A DNA stretch of 64,000 nucleotides from Acestrorhynchus altus. Taxonomy: Eukaryota; Chordata; Actinopteri; Characiformes; Acestrorhynchidae. A program made the position numbers and the translations under genes. The DNA lies in NCBI GenBank assembly GCA_034509495.1, contig CM067507.1, forward strand, positions 16,489,450 through 16,553,449. The letters run 5' to 3'. Positions 10,481-22,904 of this stretch are shown one piece after another. Each line of letters opens with the position of its first letter. The first letter of the stretch is position 1. Under the pieces are notes generated by a model. The model had not been told where the DNA came from and made no database searches. It worked only from the letters and a program-made list of their open reading frames with translations.

Positions 10481-11504
10481 CAGTGTTCGGATCATCTCTG
10501 GAAGTAGCTGGTTGAAGTCAAACAGATGGTCAAAACTGATATTTGTGCCGCAAATGTTACTATTCAGATAGTAAGTAGGGACAGGGGGCCTGTGGAAGAA
10601 AAAGTATTGTACACACATTTAGAGATGGCAGAGAAACAGTGGATGAGGAAAAGTTTGAAATATCAGAAAATTTATTTTGGTCTGGAACTCATTGTCATTA
10701 CCTTGTCCATGTGTATGTATTACTTTTTGGGGTGGAGCTTCTGAAGGATTGTTGGAGGGGGAGTGTCACTGTGGTGTTGAATTCAAATATCTACAACCAT
10801 TCAACAGTTGCTTTCCTTTAAATTGGAAGCAGTAATATCCATGAATGGGGAAGGAACTAATAATTTAATGCATGTTATCAATGCACTGGCATATCAGGTC
10901 TTGCAATGTGTAAGATATTCACTCTGAAAATGTTTTTTTGTCTTTAAGTCATGTCTTTATGCACTTATGTTACATGTAATGCCCCAGAAATGCTATTTTG
11001 TATTTTGCTATAACCTGTTGGTTAACTGAGGAAATCTTGTACTGTTATTGGTGCGCAAATAAACAGAATATCAATACAAGAGCTACCACAAACATGAAGA
11101 TATCAGAATGGGAAACTCTTCAGTCTTCATCTGTTTATTCATCCACCGTCAAACCAAAGAAACATAAAATTACAACTGAAGAGGGCAACCAAGCCAAAGG
11201 AGGGCGTGATAGAGTCTCTGTTAATGGCTGGATAGACATTGGTTTGGCTTCTGAAAGTTAAGAGCTCAGTGACCTAAAATGATTTACCAGGAATGCTAAA
11301 TTGCATGTGTGTGTGTGTGTTTTGTCCAGTGATTGTTTTTACATTTTATTAATCATGTAAGTCATGCCTTCAACGTGAGAATAAATTTACCAGTATGTTA
11401 TGGTATGTGATGTTGTTACTTTGTAAAATTATTATTATAGAGGACAGAGTACATTTAAACAACTTTCTAAGGCTTTTCTAAGGCCCCTAATTTGGAAATG
11501 CCAG
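10481..11504. other. No recognised feature apart from a short (GT)n
   Basis: Single-copy-looking AT-rich DNA. A short (GT)8 lies at 11306-11321. An 87-codon open frame at 10998-11261 has no recognisable domain. Confidence 0.45.
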
Positions 11505-11680
11505 TTACCCAAGGCCATTAGGTCCTAGGAGCGTGAAGATAAGCACATGCTTCCTCCAATACATGTGAAGCCAGCCACCACCTCTTTTCAAACTGCCCCC
11601 ACTGTACCATTGCTGGGCAGCCAATGCACTCAGAGGAAAGCGCCTAGTCCTCGGCTACAATTGTACTGTCATCGCACTGG
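11505..11680 (+). repeat. SINE-like interspersed repeat (family S2), copy 1, partial
   Basis: Shares with 47760-48025 and 53530-53815 the ordered blocks CATGCTTCCTC, CCTCTTTTCAAACTGC and GCTGGGCAGCCAA. The GTGAAGCCA block is shared only with 53530. The 3' third present in the other two copies is missing here. Confidence 0.72.
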
Positions 11681-11845
11681 TCTGATGAATGAATCTCTCA
11701 TTTTATTTTCCTTTGGATAGTTAAATAATGATAATAATGAGAGTTCAGTACATGGAATGAAAAAAACCTGCACATCAAACAGTATTGTTCCTCCTTCAAA
11801 AGAAAATATGGCATTAACAAAACCAGAATGGAAAACAGGCCAACT

Positions 11846-12075
11846 GCAATGCTTAGAATGACCTATCACCCAAATAATACCTGCTTTGTGGTGGTCCTGT
11901 GGGGTCCTGAACAATGACAAATTGGGTGAAAGAAGGCTAACAAGGTATGCAGAGAAACAGATGGAGAGCAGGCTGATTATAGAACTACTAAGTGCTCCTG
12001 TGTGGTACGTGAAGCTGATCAAAATTAACAGTGAGTGTAAAATTAAGGAGGTAGTCATTATTGTGGTTCAGTTTC
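11846..12075 (+). repeat. Interspersed repeat family D, copy 1
   Basis: Ordered blocks CACCCAAATAATACCTGCT, GTGGTCCTGTGGGGTCCTGA, GAAAGAAGGCTAACAAGGTA, TGCAGAGAAACAGATGGA and GTAGTCATTATTGTGGTTCA match copies at 22015, 50385 and, reversed, 51905. No coding capacity. I recognise it as a high-copy fish repeat, probably a non-autonomous DNA element, but do not know its formal name. Confidence 0.75.
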
Positions 12076-12236
12076 AGACTGTTTGGTCCAGCAGTATCAA
12101 CCATTCAAATATTTTCAGCCAAGAGCACTTCAGTGATCTGAAATTGAGCAGTGATGAAGGGCTACAGACTGACTACCACAATTTCTGCATCATGTAGGAA
12201 GAGCATCAATGAGCATATAAAAGGTAATCAGAGTGT

Positions 12237-12900
12237 TTAAGTGGTTGCAGTTTTGATGGAATTGTGAAGGTCTCTCCAATCAAAAATTACAGAGCTATTT
12301 TCATGTATTCCTGATTCAGACTCTGACAGTAATGCTGGTGCCTTCAGGACAGTGGGGGGCTGTTTGCTTTTGCTGTGATAAGTGTCACCACAAATATAAC
12401 CAGCACAAAAGCACATCTGTAAACTGAATGGACCTGCCATGCGTGGAACATTTCTCTCATGTCTTGCCATCCTCATGTGTTTTTCTTCCTCCGGCATGAT
12501 CTAAACCCTGGGCACTCCTTCAGTGTGAAGCTGCCTGCGCTTGAACCCTGCCTTGCATCCGAGTCTGGATATGCTTGGCCATCTGCGGTGCTGTCGGCCT
12601 GCGTGTAATTAAAGGTTGTGACAGCAGAGGCTCCTGGCAGGGGGTTCCCCGCCGCGATCCACCACAAGCAGCCTGGCCCTAATGCGTCCTGACATCCGTT
12701 CAGGACAATGCGAACTGGGCCTTACCCTGGGTAACATATGCCAACACCGCTATGCTCCTGCTGGTTGTGGCCTGTGTGAGAGCGGCCCACGACACTAACC
12801 CACAGAGACTTGTGTAGAGGAGAATCTGCTTGTGCCCTTTCGCTAGGCCTAATGCCATCTGAGCAGGCAACCTTCCTTGGGCTACCTATATAGGTCAGTG
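12237..12900. other. GC-richer single-copy block, possible conserved non-coding element
   Basis: Base composition is more balanced than its surroundings, especially 12480-12900, which includes TAATTAAAGG (homeodomain-like core) and no repeat signature. Short open frames exist on the minus strand but have no domain and no convincing splice sites. Whether it is conserved cannot be judged without other genomes. Confidence 0.3.
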
Positions 12901-15055
12901 TGGAGCCGGATAGTTTGGGATAAGGCTTCAGTATTCTTGCCTGGCTTTACATCCTTATCTTCAATCACAGGATGGTCATACCCAAAAGTATAAATATAAT
13001 TCAAAGCTGTCAAATCACCCAAGAAATATGGTGTCGAGGCACTGTGCTATATTAGTTCTTCAATTCTCACAGAATTTTTAGCATCTTTTAATATTACAGT
13101 CTTTTTCTTCAACAGTTTCATAACTAAATGTCATTATTTAATCAGTGTTAGAGGCCCAAAAAGACTGTAGAACCCTGTGACCACATAATATATGCTAAAA
13201 TTAATGATTGCTAAATTATTTACAAAATTGGTAGTATTAATAGTCATAAACCTAAGCTTCAAGGGGTTAAGTCTCTAATTACATTGGTTTGGATTGATGG
13301 GCTCAGAAATGAACACAATAGTCTATTCTGCTAACTCTACTGAATCAGATCAAACATACGCTTCCATAAGTATTTGAATTTATATATTGAACAGTAGAGA
13401 TAAATACAAAAATACAACCATACAATGATATTTAATACACTCCAGTCCAGTAGCAAACAGCAAAGAAACATAGAACATAGACCTTAAAACTCATATGAAA
13501 TAATTGAAACACATACTCAACCACTTAACATCATGCAAACAGGTGGATCCCATTTTTAGGCTTCATAACTCAGGATTAGAGTAACTTTCAGACATGATAA
13601 AGACACATCAAAACATCCAGACAAATGGAAAGCCTATCAAAACATGCCGTTTTCATCATTGCTTCCCAGTTGAGATGCCACAGGAGCCTTCCAGTGTGTT
13701 TTTATTGTTTATTGTACACAGTTCAAGTAGGTGGGGCTAGTGATGTTAGAGGGGCTGTATGCTCTACTGATTTGGTCACACCTGTGTTCAAATTTTAGAA
13801 TAAAACTCCTGAGAAGGGAAAATAATGATATGAACATAAATAATATGGGTCTTTTAGGTAGTTCTTCATTTTATTTGGACTACTGACAAGTATTTTGAAG
13901 AAACTATTATTCTAAATTTCATTGTCACTCTAATTATCACAACTCAAGTTTTTTTTTTTATGCAAAATGTCAAGTAAGACAAAAAAAACATCAAAAGTGG
14001 TCTAAACTGGTTTATGCAGAAATCACGAGGAATGACAATAGCAGCATTTCATAAACACATACTCGCTCATTTGATTAGAAACAAATATAGTAAGTGTAGT
14101 GGTGCTGTTTAGGCTGTGCTTTGACTATAAGTGTAACAGATTACTGCTTTTGTTTTTGTTTTTGTATCCTGATTATGTATTTCTGATTATATAATCTGTT
14201 ACTAAATAGATTTACAATGACCGATATGTTGTGCACTGATAATATTATAAAACAGCCAGTGGGAAAAAGTGAAAGAGATGTGTTTCTAATAAAATGCACA
14301 GTGAGTGTAAAAGTCTACAACAATATTTATATGCTGTAAATTGCGTGTATGATAATATATCAAGCTTTATTGATTGGGTAGCTGATTAGAATATATTTTT
14401 CCATCCAGAGTTCTCTAAAATAAGGTGAAAACACAGCACGAATGCTCTTCAAAGCTTTTTTGCAGTCAGTCAGACAGTGCTCGGTCAGACAACTTGCCAT
14501 ATGAAGCCCTGAAAGAGACAAAGACCCTTGACACCAGCCTTCAGCCTCTGTGCTCTGTGGGAGCTGCCCGTACTCACATGGCAAAAAGCTGTCGTTTTAA
14601 CAAGCACCAGAGGGAAGACCTTGGCACTGTCAGAGGCAGCACTGACCCCCTCTGCTGTCTCTAAAGGAGAGGAGAAAACATTCTCCAAAACATTAAGGGG
14701 ACGCTAACAAAGCCAGGTCACGGGGGTTTTAGAGAAGGGGCAGTTCTCTTTTGGTTGTCCTCAATATGGTGTCATCCAGCAGCCACTAATTTGGTCCTGG
14801 ATCTGCCTTGTGGGTTCCAGGCCTGACAGATGCTGCCTTCACTAGCTTTGCCCTTGTCCAGTGAGCAGACAAGCTTAATCTGAACCACAAATTACAAGAA
14901 GTTTCTGTTGATTTTATACTTAACATTTCTTATGAGTGCTGATTATAATGAGAAATCACATACTATATGATCATGGGCTTCGTTCAACTTAGCAGAGAAT
15001 ATTACTACTGATTAAAGCCATTTTTGGATATAAACAGTAAAGATATCAATATTAC
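12901..15055. other. AT-rich DNA without recognised feature
   Basis: No transposon signature or tandem array. The part at about 14400-14890 is less AT-rich and free of repeats; overlapping open frames there on both strands have no domain. Confidence 0.4.
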
Positions 15056-15056
15056 G

Positions 15057-15141
<85 letters not shown>
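15056..15141. repeat. (GT)n microsatellite
   Basis: About 43 dinucleotide units with one GC interruption at 15063. Confidence 0.98.
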
Positions 15142-15143
<2 letters not shown>

Positions 15144-17036
15144 GTGTGTTAATGGTATGGCATGATGGACTTGCCTAATTATTTCACAAGTCTAAGTCAG
15201 TATCACAGTTAGATTAAATGGGGTCCACCGCACAAAACTCACAGAAAAGTATAACTGAAAACATGACAGAAACCTAGGATTTGTATTCCTATATGTATTG
15301 CTTACAGTCTTAGTATTGTAGATTACTATTCTGCATTACTACAGGAATATCTCTTTCATTGTTGTTATCAATAACTTGAGAGCCACATTTTGCATGCAGT
15401 TAAATACAATTTTATAAGCTTTATAATGCTGGATCAGAGCAATATAACAAATATTTTTATATTTAAAAAATTGACCAGCATAGGAATGTTGGGAATTGTC
15501 TGTACTTCGTGAGTTAGTATGTGCTTTGGTATTCCTTACCTAGACTGAGATAAAGCCTGGTTGCTGGTATTTTTTCTTTTCAAAATGCTTTGCAGTCGAG
15601 AACTAAACTTAATCATCCCAAAAAACAGGTCCTCGGGTTTCTTCAAATGAGAAAAGTTCTCACTAGAATAGTTGGTGTACTTGCAGGATTGAAGCACATC
15701 CTCCTATGAGTCTCCCAAAGATGTCAAACCCAACCCTGCCTCTGCCAGTTATACTGTGTTCTGTCTGGATGCCTCCCAGATATCCTGACTGTTGGGGGTA
15801 CAGCAGCACAGTCTCAGGATCCTCAGGGTCAAGGCCTCCCTCCTCCTCGACCTCCGCACCATGGCCCTGTCCATTCGTGGGCAGACAGGTCCCTGCCCAC
15901 AGCCAGCTGTGCCATCACTCAAAAGTTTTGTGGGGGCCCTGTGGGCCACAGAAGTGTCAGGAGCACAGGAGTAAAGCGTCAGGGACATGTCGGAACCTGT
16001 CTGAATATATCACACCAGAGTGGCACAGCACACATGCATATACACACTCATGTTTATTAAAGCAGCATTGTGCTGGACAACAGCATAAGCAGGCCAGGAA
16101 TGTGTGTGTCACTGTCCCTAAACACGAGCAATCCAAAAGTATGAGCATACCAAATACATTTGGACATACAACACCTTAAAACTACATACATTTGTTCTTT
16201 AGGTGGAACTTTTACATTGTACTTCCATTAATTCACCAATTCGTGAGCTGTAACATCATTCAAAATGTATAATATTTGTCATATTTTTTATTCATTACAT
16301 GTCAATATTTTAAGCCTTTATGTTTATCTGTTGATCAGTATGGCTTATAGTTCATGAAAACCAGACATCCAGTATATTATTTAAACCTTAATTTAATTAA
16401 TTAATGTTAATTATTTAAACAGCACCACTACACTTACTATATATTATTTACAATAAATACTAATCAAACAGTATAATTAAATATTAAGTGTATAGGTGTA
16501 CAATTACAGAATGGAGGTCACCTGTAGTCATTGCACTGCATTTAACTTGATACAGCTAATCAGCTAATTATGAATGTCTTTAGCTTTAGTTATAAAGACA
16601 GAGGAGAACAATAATCTCTGCTGAGCTGTGTCCTTCCTGACATGAGATTTACACTCGGAATCATTTATCATTGGTCACTTTCTGGCTGCAAGGCTGCTAT
16701 TAATAATGCTGTTAAAAAATATTTGAATGGTGGATCGTTCTTAGTGAAGCAGTGGAATATTGTCGGTGTAGCACTGATTTCAGTATTGGAATTTCTGAAC
16801 TAGACTTTACATGAGATGAACTGAATATGGTCTGATTACTAAGTAACACAGTGGAACAAATAGAGCTGACAATATTTATTCATATAGCTAGCTGCTGAAC
16901 CAGTGGTAGTTACAAACCACTGGATGCTGTGAAGTTCAGATGCTTTTCCGTAATGTTCATTGATGGGAGGCTTCTGTTTGTAAGCAACATAATCAAAGAA
17001 TATTGAACAGCACAGCTTCACTAACTTTAATTCAGA

Positions 17037-17037
<1 letters not shown>
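15142..17037. other. No recognised feature; one unassigned 157-codon open frame
   Basis: The frame at 15706-16179 (plus) is rich in Pro, Ser, Cys and His, has no domain, signal peptide or membrane segment, and is overlapped by open frames on the other strand. I regard it as chance in a GC-richer patch. The part at 16370-16500 is very AT-rich. Confidence 0.4.

Positions 17038-17092
<55 letters not shown>
17038..17092. repeat. (GT)n microsatellite
   Basis: About 27 perfect dinucleotide units. Confidence 0.98.
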
Positions 17093-17095
<3 letters not shown>

Positions 17096-17277
17096 AAAAT
17101 ACGGGTCAGACGTGCATGTTTGTTTATGCAACTGGTGATGACATTACTGACGAGGAAGTGTGCAATTAAATCAGTTTCTATAGTGCTTAGCAGCTAAAAC
17201 AGTTCCCTATAGTATACCAATATAGCCTAATATTAATGAGGGAAAAAGTTGTGGCCATTGTGGCCACAGCCATATTG

Positions 17278-17495
17278 TCACTTTTGCACTACAACTTTGT
17301 TTTTCTTTACTTTTTTTATGTGAATCTGGCAGTTAATGTAAACTGTGTCTAAATTTCATAGTGAATAGTCCAGTAAAAATGCTCCAAAATTACTTGGAAT
17401 AGATTTATTTAATATTTTTTATTTTTATTGAAAAGTTACATATTTTCCTTCTCCTATAATGTGCTATTTTGAAGATGTATGGTTTTGCTTAATTG
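17278..17495 (+). repeat. Interspersed repeat family E, copy 1
   Basis: Ordered blocks TGTGAATCTGGCAGTT, TTTCATAGTGAATAGTCCAG, AAAATGCTCCAAAAT, TTCTCCTATAA and TTTTGAAGATGTATGG match copies at 20480, 54835 and 61113, all in the same orientation. No open frame and no obvious terminal repeat. Confidence 0.68.
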
Positions 17496-17504
17496 CCTGG
17501 AGAG

Positions 17505-17600
17505 TAAATGAATGTGTGGTTCCTTGCAATGGACTGGTGTCCTTTCTAGAGGGTATTCCTGCCTTGGGCCCAATGATTCTGGGTAGTCCCTGAACTTACA
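17505..17600 (+). repeat. Interspersed repeat family F, partial copy
   Basis: Contains GCAATGGACTGGTGTCC, GAGGGTATTCCTGCCTTG and CCAATGATTCTGGGTAG, the same block order as at 45385-45600 and, reversed, 30650-30880. A common fish interspersed repeat. Confidence 0.68.
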
Positions 17601-17979
17601 ACAACTAAAAAGAAGCAGATAAGACAAATGAATATACTAGTCCAAAATGGGCAATTTGAATTGAACATGTAACATTTTGAACATTTTAATACAAATTCAT
17701 GAACTACCCTACTGTTAGAGTCCCTGTAGTCACTTAACAACGTACCTGCTTGTACTTCTTTATGCTATTCTTATCCAGCTCCTGACCTTACAGTCAAAGC
17801 CAAAGATCAGATTCTGCTGAAACACGAAATGCCACGCTTCAAGGCACTTGAAAGCTGTAAACAAAAAGATAAATCTGGCAAATAAGGAAAAAGGAAAACA
17901 CATTTTGCTGCCCCATTTGCTGGTTGTATGTATTTTGTTCTCATCCCTTTAACTTATCCTCAGGCGCAGTCTGCATACT

Positions 17980-18342
17980 TTTTAGTCCTTTAAGCCTTGA
18001 GAAGATCAAATTCAACCCAGAAACGACTGACTGACGTCGGAACGCACAATACACGATTGTGAGGCTTTGATCGTAATTCCATTAAACAGGGCAAAAAAAA
18101 TTTAAAGCAGGGAAGGTGGAAAAGCGTCAAGCTCGTTAGAGCTTTTTTCATGCCCCACCAGGCTGGACCTGCTCTGTATTAGCATGAATATGCCAGACAC
18201 GTACACAATTAAGGATTAGTTTCTTTGAATGAGCCTGGGGCGAGGCTAAGAATTGCCTTATTTTAGGAGTCACATGCTTATGCTAATCATTCCTGATTAT
18301 AGCACTTTTTGACAGCTTACCCCACATTTGCATGCAAATGTG
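17980..18342. other. Candidate conserved non-coding block with homeodomain and octamer-like motifs
   Basis: Repeat-free sequence with ACAATTAAGGATTAG (homeodomain and GGATTA-type core), CTTATGCTAATC, and at its right edge a perfect 20-bp palindrome containing two overlapping octamer (POU) sites. Dense motifs of this kind are common in developmental enhancers; this is inference, as conservation cannot be seen in one sequence. Confidence 0.32.
18323..18342. promoter_or_regulatory. Perfect 20-bp palindrome with two octamer-like half sites
   Basis: CACATTTGCATGCAAATGTG equals its own reverse complement. It holds ATTTGCAT and ATGCAAAT overlapping at the central GCATGC region. Octamer sites bind POU-domain factors; function here is untested. 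Confidence 0.4.
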
Positions 18343-20239
18343 AAAAAAAAAAACTATTTTGATATTCACCTTTTTTAATATGGCTTATGTGGCTGATGGA
18401 GATAATTGAAATTTTTTCATAGTTGTGCATTTATTTTCAGGCCCATTTTCCTTTCATAACCCAGCAGAGCTCACTTTACATTGTCCTTGTTAACAACATG
18501 CTTTGAAAGTTGAGTCTAACTTTCTTTATCATGGTTAAACTAACCTTAAACGTCCTCTTCATCATTAAGGACGTTGTCAGGAGTAAAAGAAAGGTTAGAT
18601 GGGGATGCTTCTCTATGCTGTCAGTCAGATCATCTCTATGTCTCTCGCTCAGCGGGTGGCCTGCTGCAGATTCAACAAGGAAAGTGCTGCTTTTGTCACT
18701 CAAATGCTGTCAAGGTGAGAAGTTCCCAGTGGACTGTTTGATATTGTGCATGTGCTGAAGAACGAGGCTCAGACACCACACTCAAAAATGACTGTGAGAG
18801 CTACTGATGGAAAGAAAGTAAACAAAAAAAAAGCCTTCATCCATTGACAACAGCGCTACACTCTTTCTGATGTTTCACAGTTAGTTTTATCACTTGTCAG
18901 GTAACCGTCGTCCAACAGTCTCTTTGAGGCAGTCTTGTCCACCGACAGGCATAAAACAAGGCCACTGCTGAGCAAGTCAGTGAGATCTCTATTAAATAAA
19001 TATTTCTGCAAAGAATCAAAGTTGCACAATAACAATCCCTCCTCTTTCTTCAGATGTAGTCGAGACACCATGACTTAGTTTTACATTGGCTGAATCTAAT
19101 GGATCTGTCCAGTAATGGAAGCTTTTAGACTAATAGATAATGCAAACTGGCTATCTAACCCATAACATGCTTACCTTCAATGGCATCAAGGAAACTCATT
19201 TAGACTTCTGTAGTTTCTGATACTGACATCTGCCAGTAGCCAGATATGCATGTTGGAAAATGTTATAAAAATGTAAAATATGCATAAATAAATACTGTAG
19301 CAGTCATTTTGAAGTCTCAGGTTTTTTTAACCTTTAGAACTCTACAATTTTGTGGAATATTTTCAGAATTTGAAACAGTTTATTCACCAAATGTTAAACA
19401 ACCTTTATAGAAGACATTCCAGAGGATGCGCCAGTTTGCCTTCATTTGAAATTAAAGGTGACTAAAAACACTTTACATCCCAGAAATCCTGTTCGAATTT
19501 GATTGTTGGGTTTTTGAGCTAAAATGCAAGACTTTTCAATCATTTGTAATGATTAGACTGAGAAGGATATTTTAATAATGTAATAATAGCATCAGGGTAA
19601 ATGCTATGTTAGGTAACCTGTGCTGTAATTAAGAGGTCTGTTGGGGGATGGGGAAGACAGAACCCTCCTAGTAGTTCTGACTACACCCCTGGAATGTGAA
19701 ATCAAGCATTAACTTCACAAGACAGCAATTCATTAAATTATCACAGAGACTGACAAGCAGGAATCCAGAGCGAGAGGAAGAAAATAACAGGGAAATAGGT
19801 GGAATAAGAGCAGTTATAATACTATTTTTAACCTTCACATTTGGTAGGAACAAGTGAAAAGTAAAACTGTTCCATAAGATCTTTCTTGCTGTCAAATTCC
19901 AGTTGCACTCTGAAGTGGCTGAGTCGAAATGTATTACCTTAAAGAATGATCTGCTATTCATGTGATGTTGAAACATGACCTATTTTGACTACTGTGAAAG
20001 TAAAACTGTTTACTTTAGAATAGAAACTATGCTAATTTCCTGTAACACATGCGTTCAGCAAATACAGATTGCTCTGTTCTTCCACGACAGCAAGAGACTT
20101 CAAACTGTGAGATGCTTTAAGCACAATTCACCTCTAATATGTAGGAAGTGTGATAACATTGGAGTGATGATTGCAGTAATGATTGTCTCTAGGACCATTA
20201 GCATTGTGATTATGCAGTTAATGGTTTGCATGCGCTAGT
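18343..20239. other. Single-copy-looking DNA without recognised feature
   Basis: No repeat signature or domain-bearing frame. Short overlapping open frames on both strands around 18480-19070 and 19670-20240 carry no recognisable product. Confidence 0.4.
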
Positions 20240-20370
20240 GGCCTCACTGTCAGGGAAGGATTAATTAGTGGCGTTAGAGGTTATTGCATGGAGCTGTGGG
20301 CCGGCCGAGCAGATTAGCGATGACAGCTTCTCCCAAAGCCTAGGAAGACAGCAGATGCTGTAGAGAGAAG
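20240..20370. other. Candidate conserved non-coding block
   Basis: Repeat-free, balanced composition with GGATTAATTAGTGG and GGCCGGCC. Looks unlike the AT-rich neighbourhood. Conservation unknown. Confidence 0.28.
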
Positions 20371-20479
20371 TGGTCCTACATCACACATGGGGGCCAACTT
20401 ACAAATGGACGGTGCTTTAGCCTTATAAAAAATAACATGTAGCAGAAAACATTTTGTTTAGAACATCATTGCTGTCCTA

Positions 20480-20690
20480 AAATCTTGTATCTTCCATTTT
20501 TCACTTTCTAACATGTGAATGTGAATCTGGCAGTTGGTCTTTACATTGTGTTAAGATTTTCATGAGGAATGGACCAGTAGAAATGAACTCTTAATGAAAC
20601 AAAGTTAATAAATGTTTTTTCTTCTCCTGTAAAGTTGCCTTTTTGAAGATATTATGAGGTTTTTGCAGGATTTTTTTGTAACATTTTGAA
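20480..20690 (+). repeat. Interspersed repeat family E, copy 2
   Basis: TGTGAATCTGGCAGTT, TTTTCATGAGGAATGGACCAG, TAGAAATG, TTCTTCTCCTGTAAAG and TTTTTGAAGATATTATG match copy 1 in order. Confidence 0.68.
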
Positions 20691-20944
20691 CATATTGTCT
20701 ACCTCGGCAACTGGTAAAAGTGGAATATGTGTGTCTTTTATTTGTGGTAAAACACTTTCTCATGTCCAGTTATATAACATGCAGTCACCACCTATTCTCA
20801 TGAATTAAAAAGTAATACACCAAGAAAGAGTAGTAGGAATCAAACAAAACTTTATATATGTGAATGTGATGATATATGCAAGTGATTACATCCTTAGAAC
20901 ATAAGTACAAGGTGCTGGGTAAAACTGTACAATTGAAAGGAGGA

Positions 20945-20992
20945 TCTTAATTTCCCTGAGGGAACCCTCCCAAGGGATCAATAAAGTTCTAC
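20945..20992 (+). repeat. Fish LINE 3'-tail-like fragment
   Basis: AATTTCCCTGAGGGAACC followed by GGGATCAATAAAGTTCTACC is the pattern seen at 3' ends of fish LINEs, ending just before a degenerate tail. No adjacent coding remnant recognised. Confidence 0.5.
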
Positions 20993-22014
20993 CCTAGCCT
21001 ATCCTAGTACCCTGTTGGGCCACCTCTTTGCCATTTGGCAAACTATGCTATGATAGCACATAGCCATAGGATGTCCTACACATATCGCTGTGTTGGTCGT
21101 GTCCCTCTTATCACTAATAGGGGTGACCGACTGTTGTATATCAGATCAACACCAGCGGTTGGGGGCACTGGGTTGCTCCACAGCAAATTCTGGATCCCAA
21201 ACATGATGGGTAATTCATCCTGTTTCTCTCAGTCCTATAATGTGCCCCAATCAAAAAGTCTTTGAGTGCATCGTAGAGGCATGTTTACCAGTCAGTGATC
21301 TGTTACCAAGAGGTATACAACCCAAAGGTAGCCTCTTTAAGCCTTTTATGGCAGTGTTGTGCCAAGATCCAGCATCTAATCAGACCACATCTGTTGTCAT
21401 TTACCTGAGAAATAACTGTTAAATTTGTCGCTCCAGTTAATCTCTACTCAGTTTCTGATGACAAGACCTACTGGTCAGATATTATTTGGGTGATGGACCA
21501 TTCACAACACAGGTACTGTTATGGTAGTGTTTTTTGCTGTTAGTATGCATGTATCAGACACAGAGACATTGCTAGGGTTTTAAGCATGACAGTTACATTC
21601 ATTAAATAAACAAAGTGAAGAACAGGCACTAACTGGACACCAATAATATGGCACTGCAATTTTAGTGGGTGTGATTCTCAATGTTGTCATATTTCAGGCA
21701 CAATGGAGCTGAAAAAACACTTTTATTGAATTATTCTTTCTTTGGAAATCCCTCATAGTTCCATTGCACCGCCTAACAAAAGAGAGAGGGGAATAAACAG
21801 AACACAACTCCTCACTTTTTTTAACACTACCCACACAAGGTGATTCTTTCTAGCCTATGTTAGTTAATGTTTAATCTCCTCCATTTCATGAGATCCACTT
21901 ATCATTGAAAAGCTTGGTAGTTCTTCAATTAAATTCTGTAGTCCATCTCGTTCTCTGTATATTTTGTTGGCCTCCTTCCAGCCTTTTCCTCAATATTTAG
22001 GATCCACTCATACC
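20993..22014. other. Unassigned; possible weak transposon traces
   Basis: The start (TACCCTGTTGGGCCACCTC) resembles the end of a fish Tc1-like family, and 21475-21515 weakly resembles family D reversed, but neither extends. No gene seen. Confidence 0.35.
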
Positions 22015-22125
22015 AGTGCAACACCCATTAACACACCAGCACAATATCAGTGTCACTGCAGTGCTGACAATGACCCACCACCCAAATAATTCCTGCTCTG
22101 TTGTGGTCCTGTGGGGTCTTGAGTA
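22015..22125 (+). repeat. Interspersed repeat family D, copy 2, partial
   Basis: ATCAGTGTCACTGCAGTGCTG, AATGACCCACCACCCAAATA and GTGGTCCTGTGGGGTCTTGA match the family D order. Truncated at an AT-rich stretch. Confidence 0.8.
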
Positions 22126-22464
22126 AAGGTGTAAAATATATATATACTGATATACTTTATATTATATATATACTTTAAAGACATTTTCATGATACACAAT
22201 ATTTATTACAAAATTTGGACACACTAACAGAATACATCAGTAGCAGCAGTTTCTCAAATTCAAATGCTCTCCCAGACTTAGTGGAGTGACATATTCACAA
22301 TGTTCTGCTGCACTTCATCAAATTAAACAGAATTACAGACATTTTAATGGTCACTTTTCTATATTATATAATCAAGCACATTTGGTTAAAATGCATATTT
22401 TCAGACTTTAATAAATGGTATATTTGTTTTGCCATGTAAATATAATTTTTATTTAGGTTTTATA

Positions 22465-22740
22465 CATACAGGCAACCATGTCCTGGTGGTTAGGGAACCA
22501 GCTTTGTGACTGGAAGGTTGCCAGTTTGAATCCCTAAACTGGCAGGACATGAATGAAGTGCCCGTTGATAGCATCGTTGAAAGCATAACAGCATCGTTGA
22601 CAGGGCTGCCCACTGCCCTGGGCATGTGTATTCACTGCCCCCTATTGTGTGAATTCACTAGTGTGTGTATATCAATGTGTGTGTGGATGGATTAAATGCA
22701 GATGAAAATTCCTTTGTGGGTCTATTAGCACATTTACATA
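22465..22740 (+). mobile_element. tRNA-derived SINE (family S3)
   Basis: TGGTGGTTAGGGAACC (A-box region), then CTGGAAGGTTGCC and AGTTTGAATCCC (B box) give a tRNA-like head. The body carries TGAATGAAGTGCCC, CACTGCCCCCTATTGTG, TTCACTAGTGTGTG and GGATTAAATGCAGATG, the order I know from abundant fish SINEs. About 40 bases of the middle are replaced by an imperfect repeat of GATAGCATCGTTGA and GACAGCATCGTTGA-like words. No intact acceptor stem, so not a tRNA gene. Confidence 0.78.
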
Positions 22741-22804
22741 ACCTCTCCCATTTTTTGGCATTATGATGTTTGGGACACAACAGATGTATATACAACAAAT
22801 TAGT

Positions 22805-22854
22805 CAGTACTTTATTACTTTAGTACTTCAGTACTTTAGTACTTTATTACTTAC
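22805..22854. repeat. Short tandem repeat based on AGTACTTT
   Basis: About six imperfect units (CAGTACTTT, ATTACTTT, AGTACTTC and similar). Confidence 0.8.
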
Positions 22855-22904
22855 CTTTTGCAAGCATGACTGTTTGAAATATGTGACTCACTGACATCAT
22901 CACC

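Noticed and set aside
12237..12667. Two adjacent minus-strand frames as exons of a host gene
   Set aside because: No domain, and no clean acceptor or donor arrangement joining them. Kept only as a possible conserved non-coding block.
15706..16179. 157-codon plus-strand frame as a host gene
   Set aside because: No domain, no conserved pattern, overlapping open frames on the other strand, and no splice or promoter context that I can see.
22480..22545. Functional tRNA gene
   Set aside because: A- and B-box-like words are present but the acceptor and anticodon stems do not pair, and the downstream body is that of a SINE.
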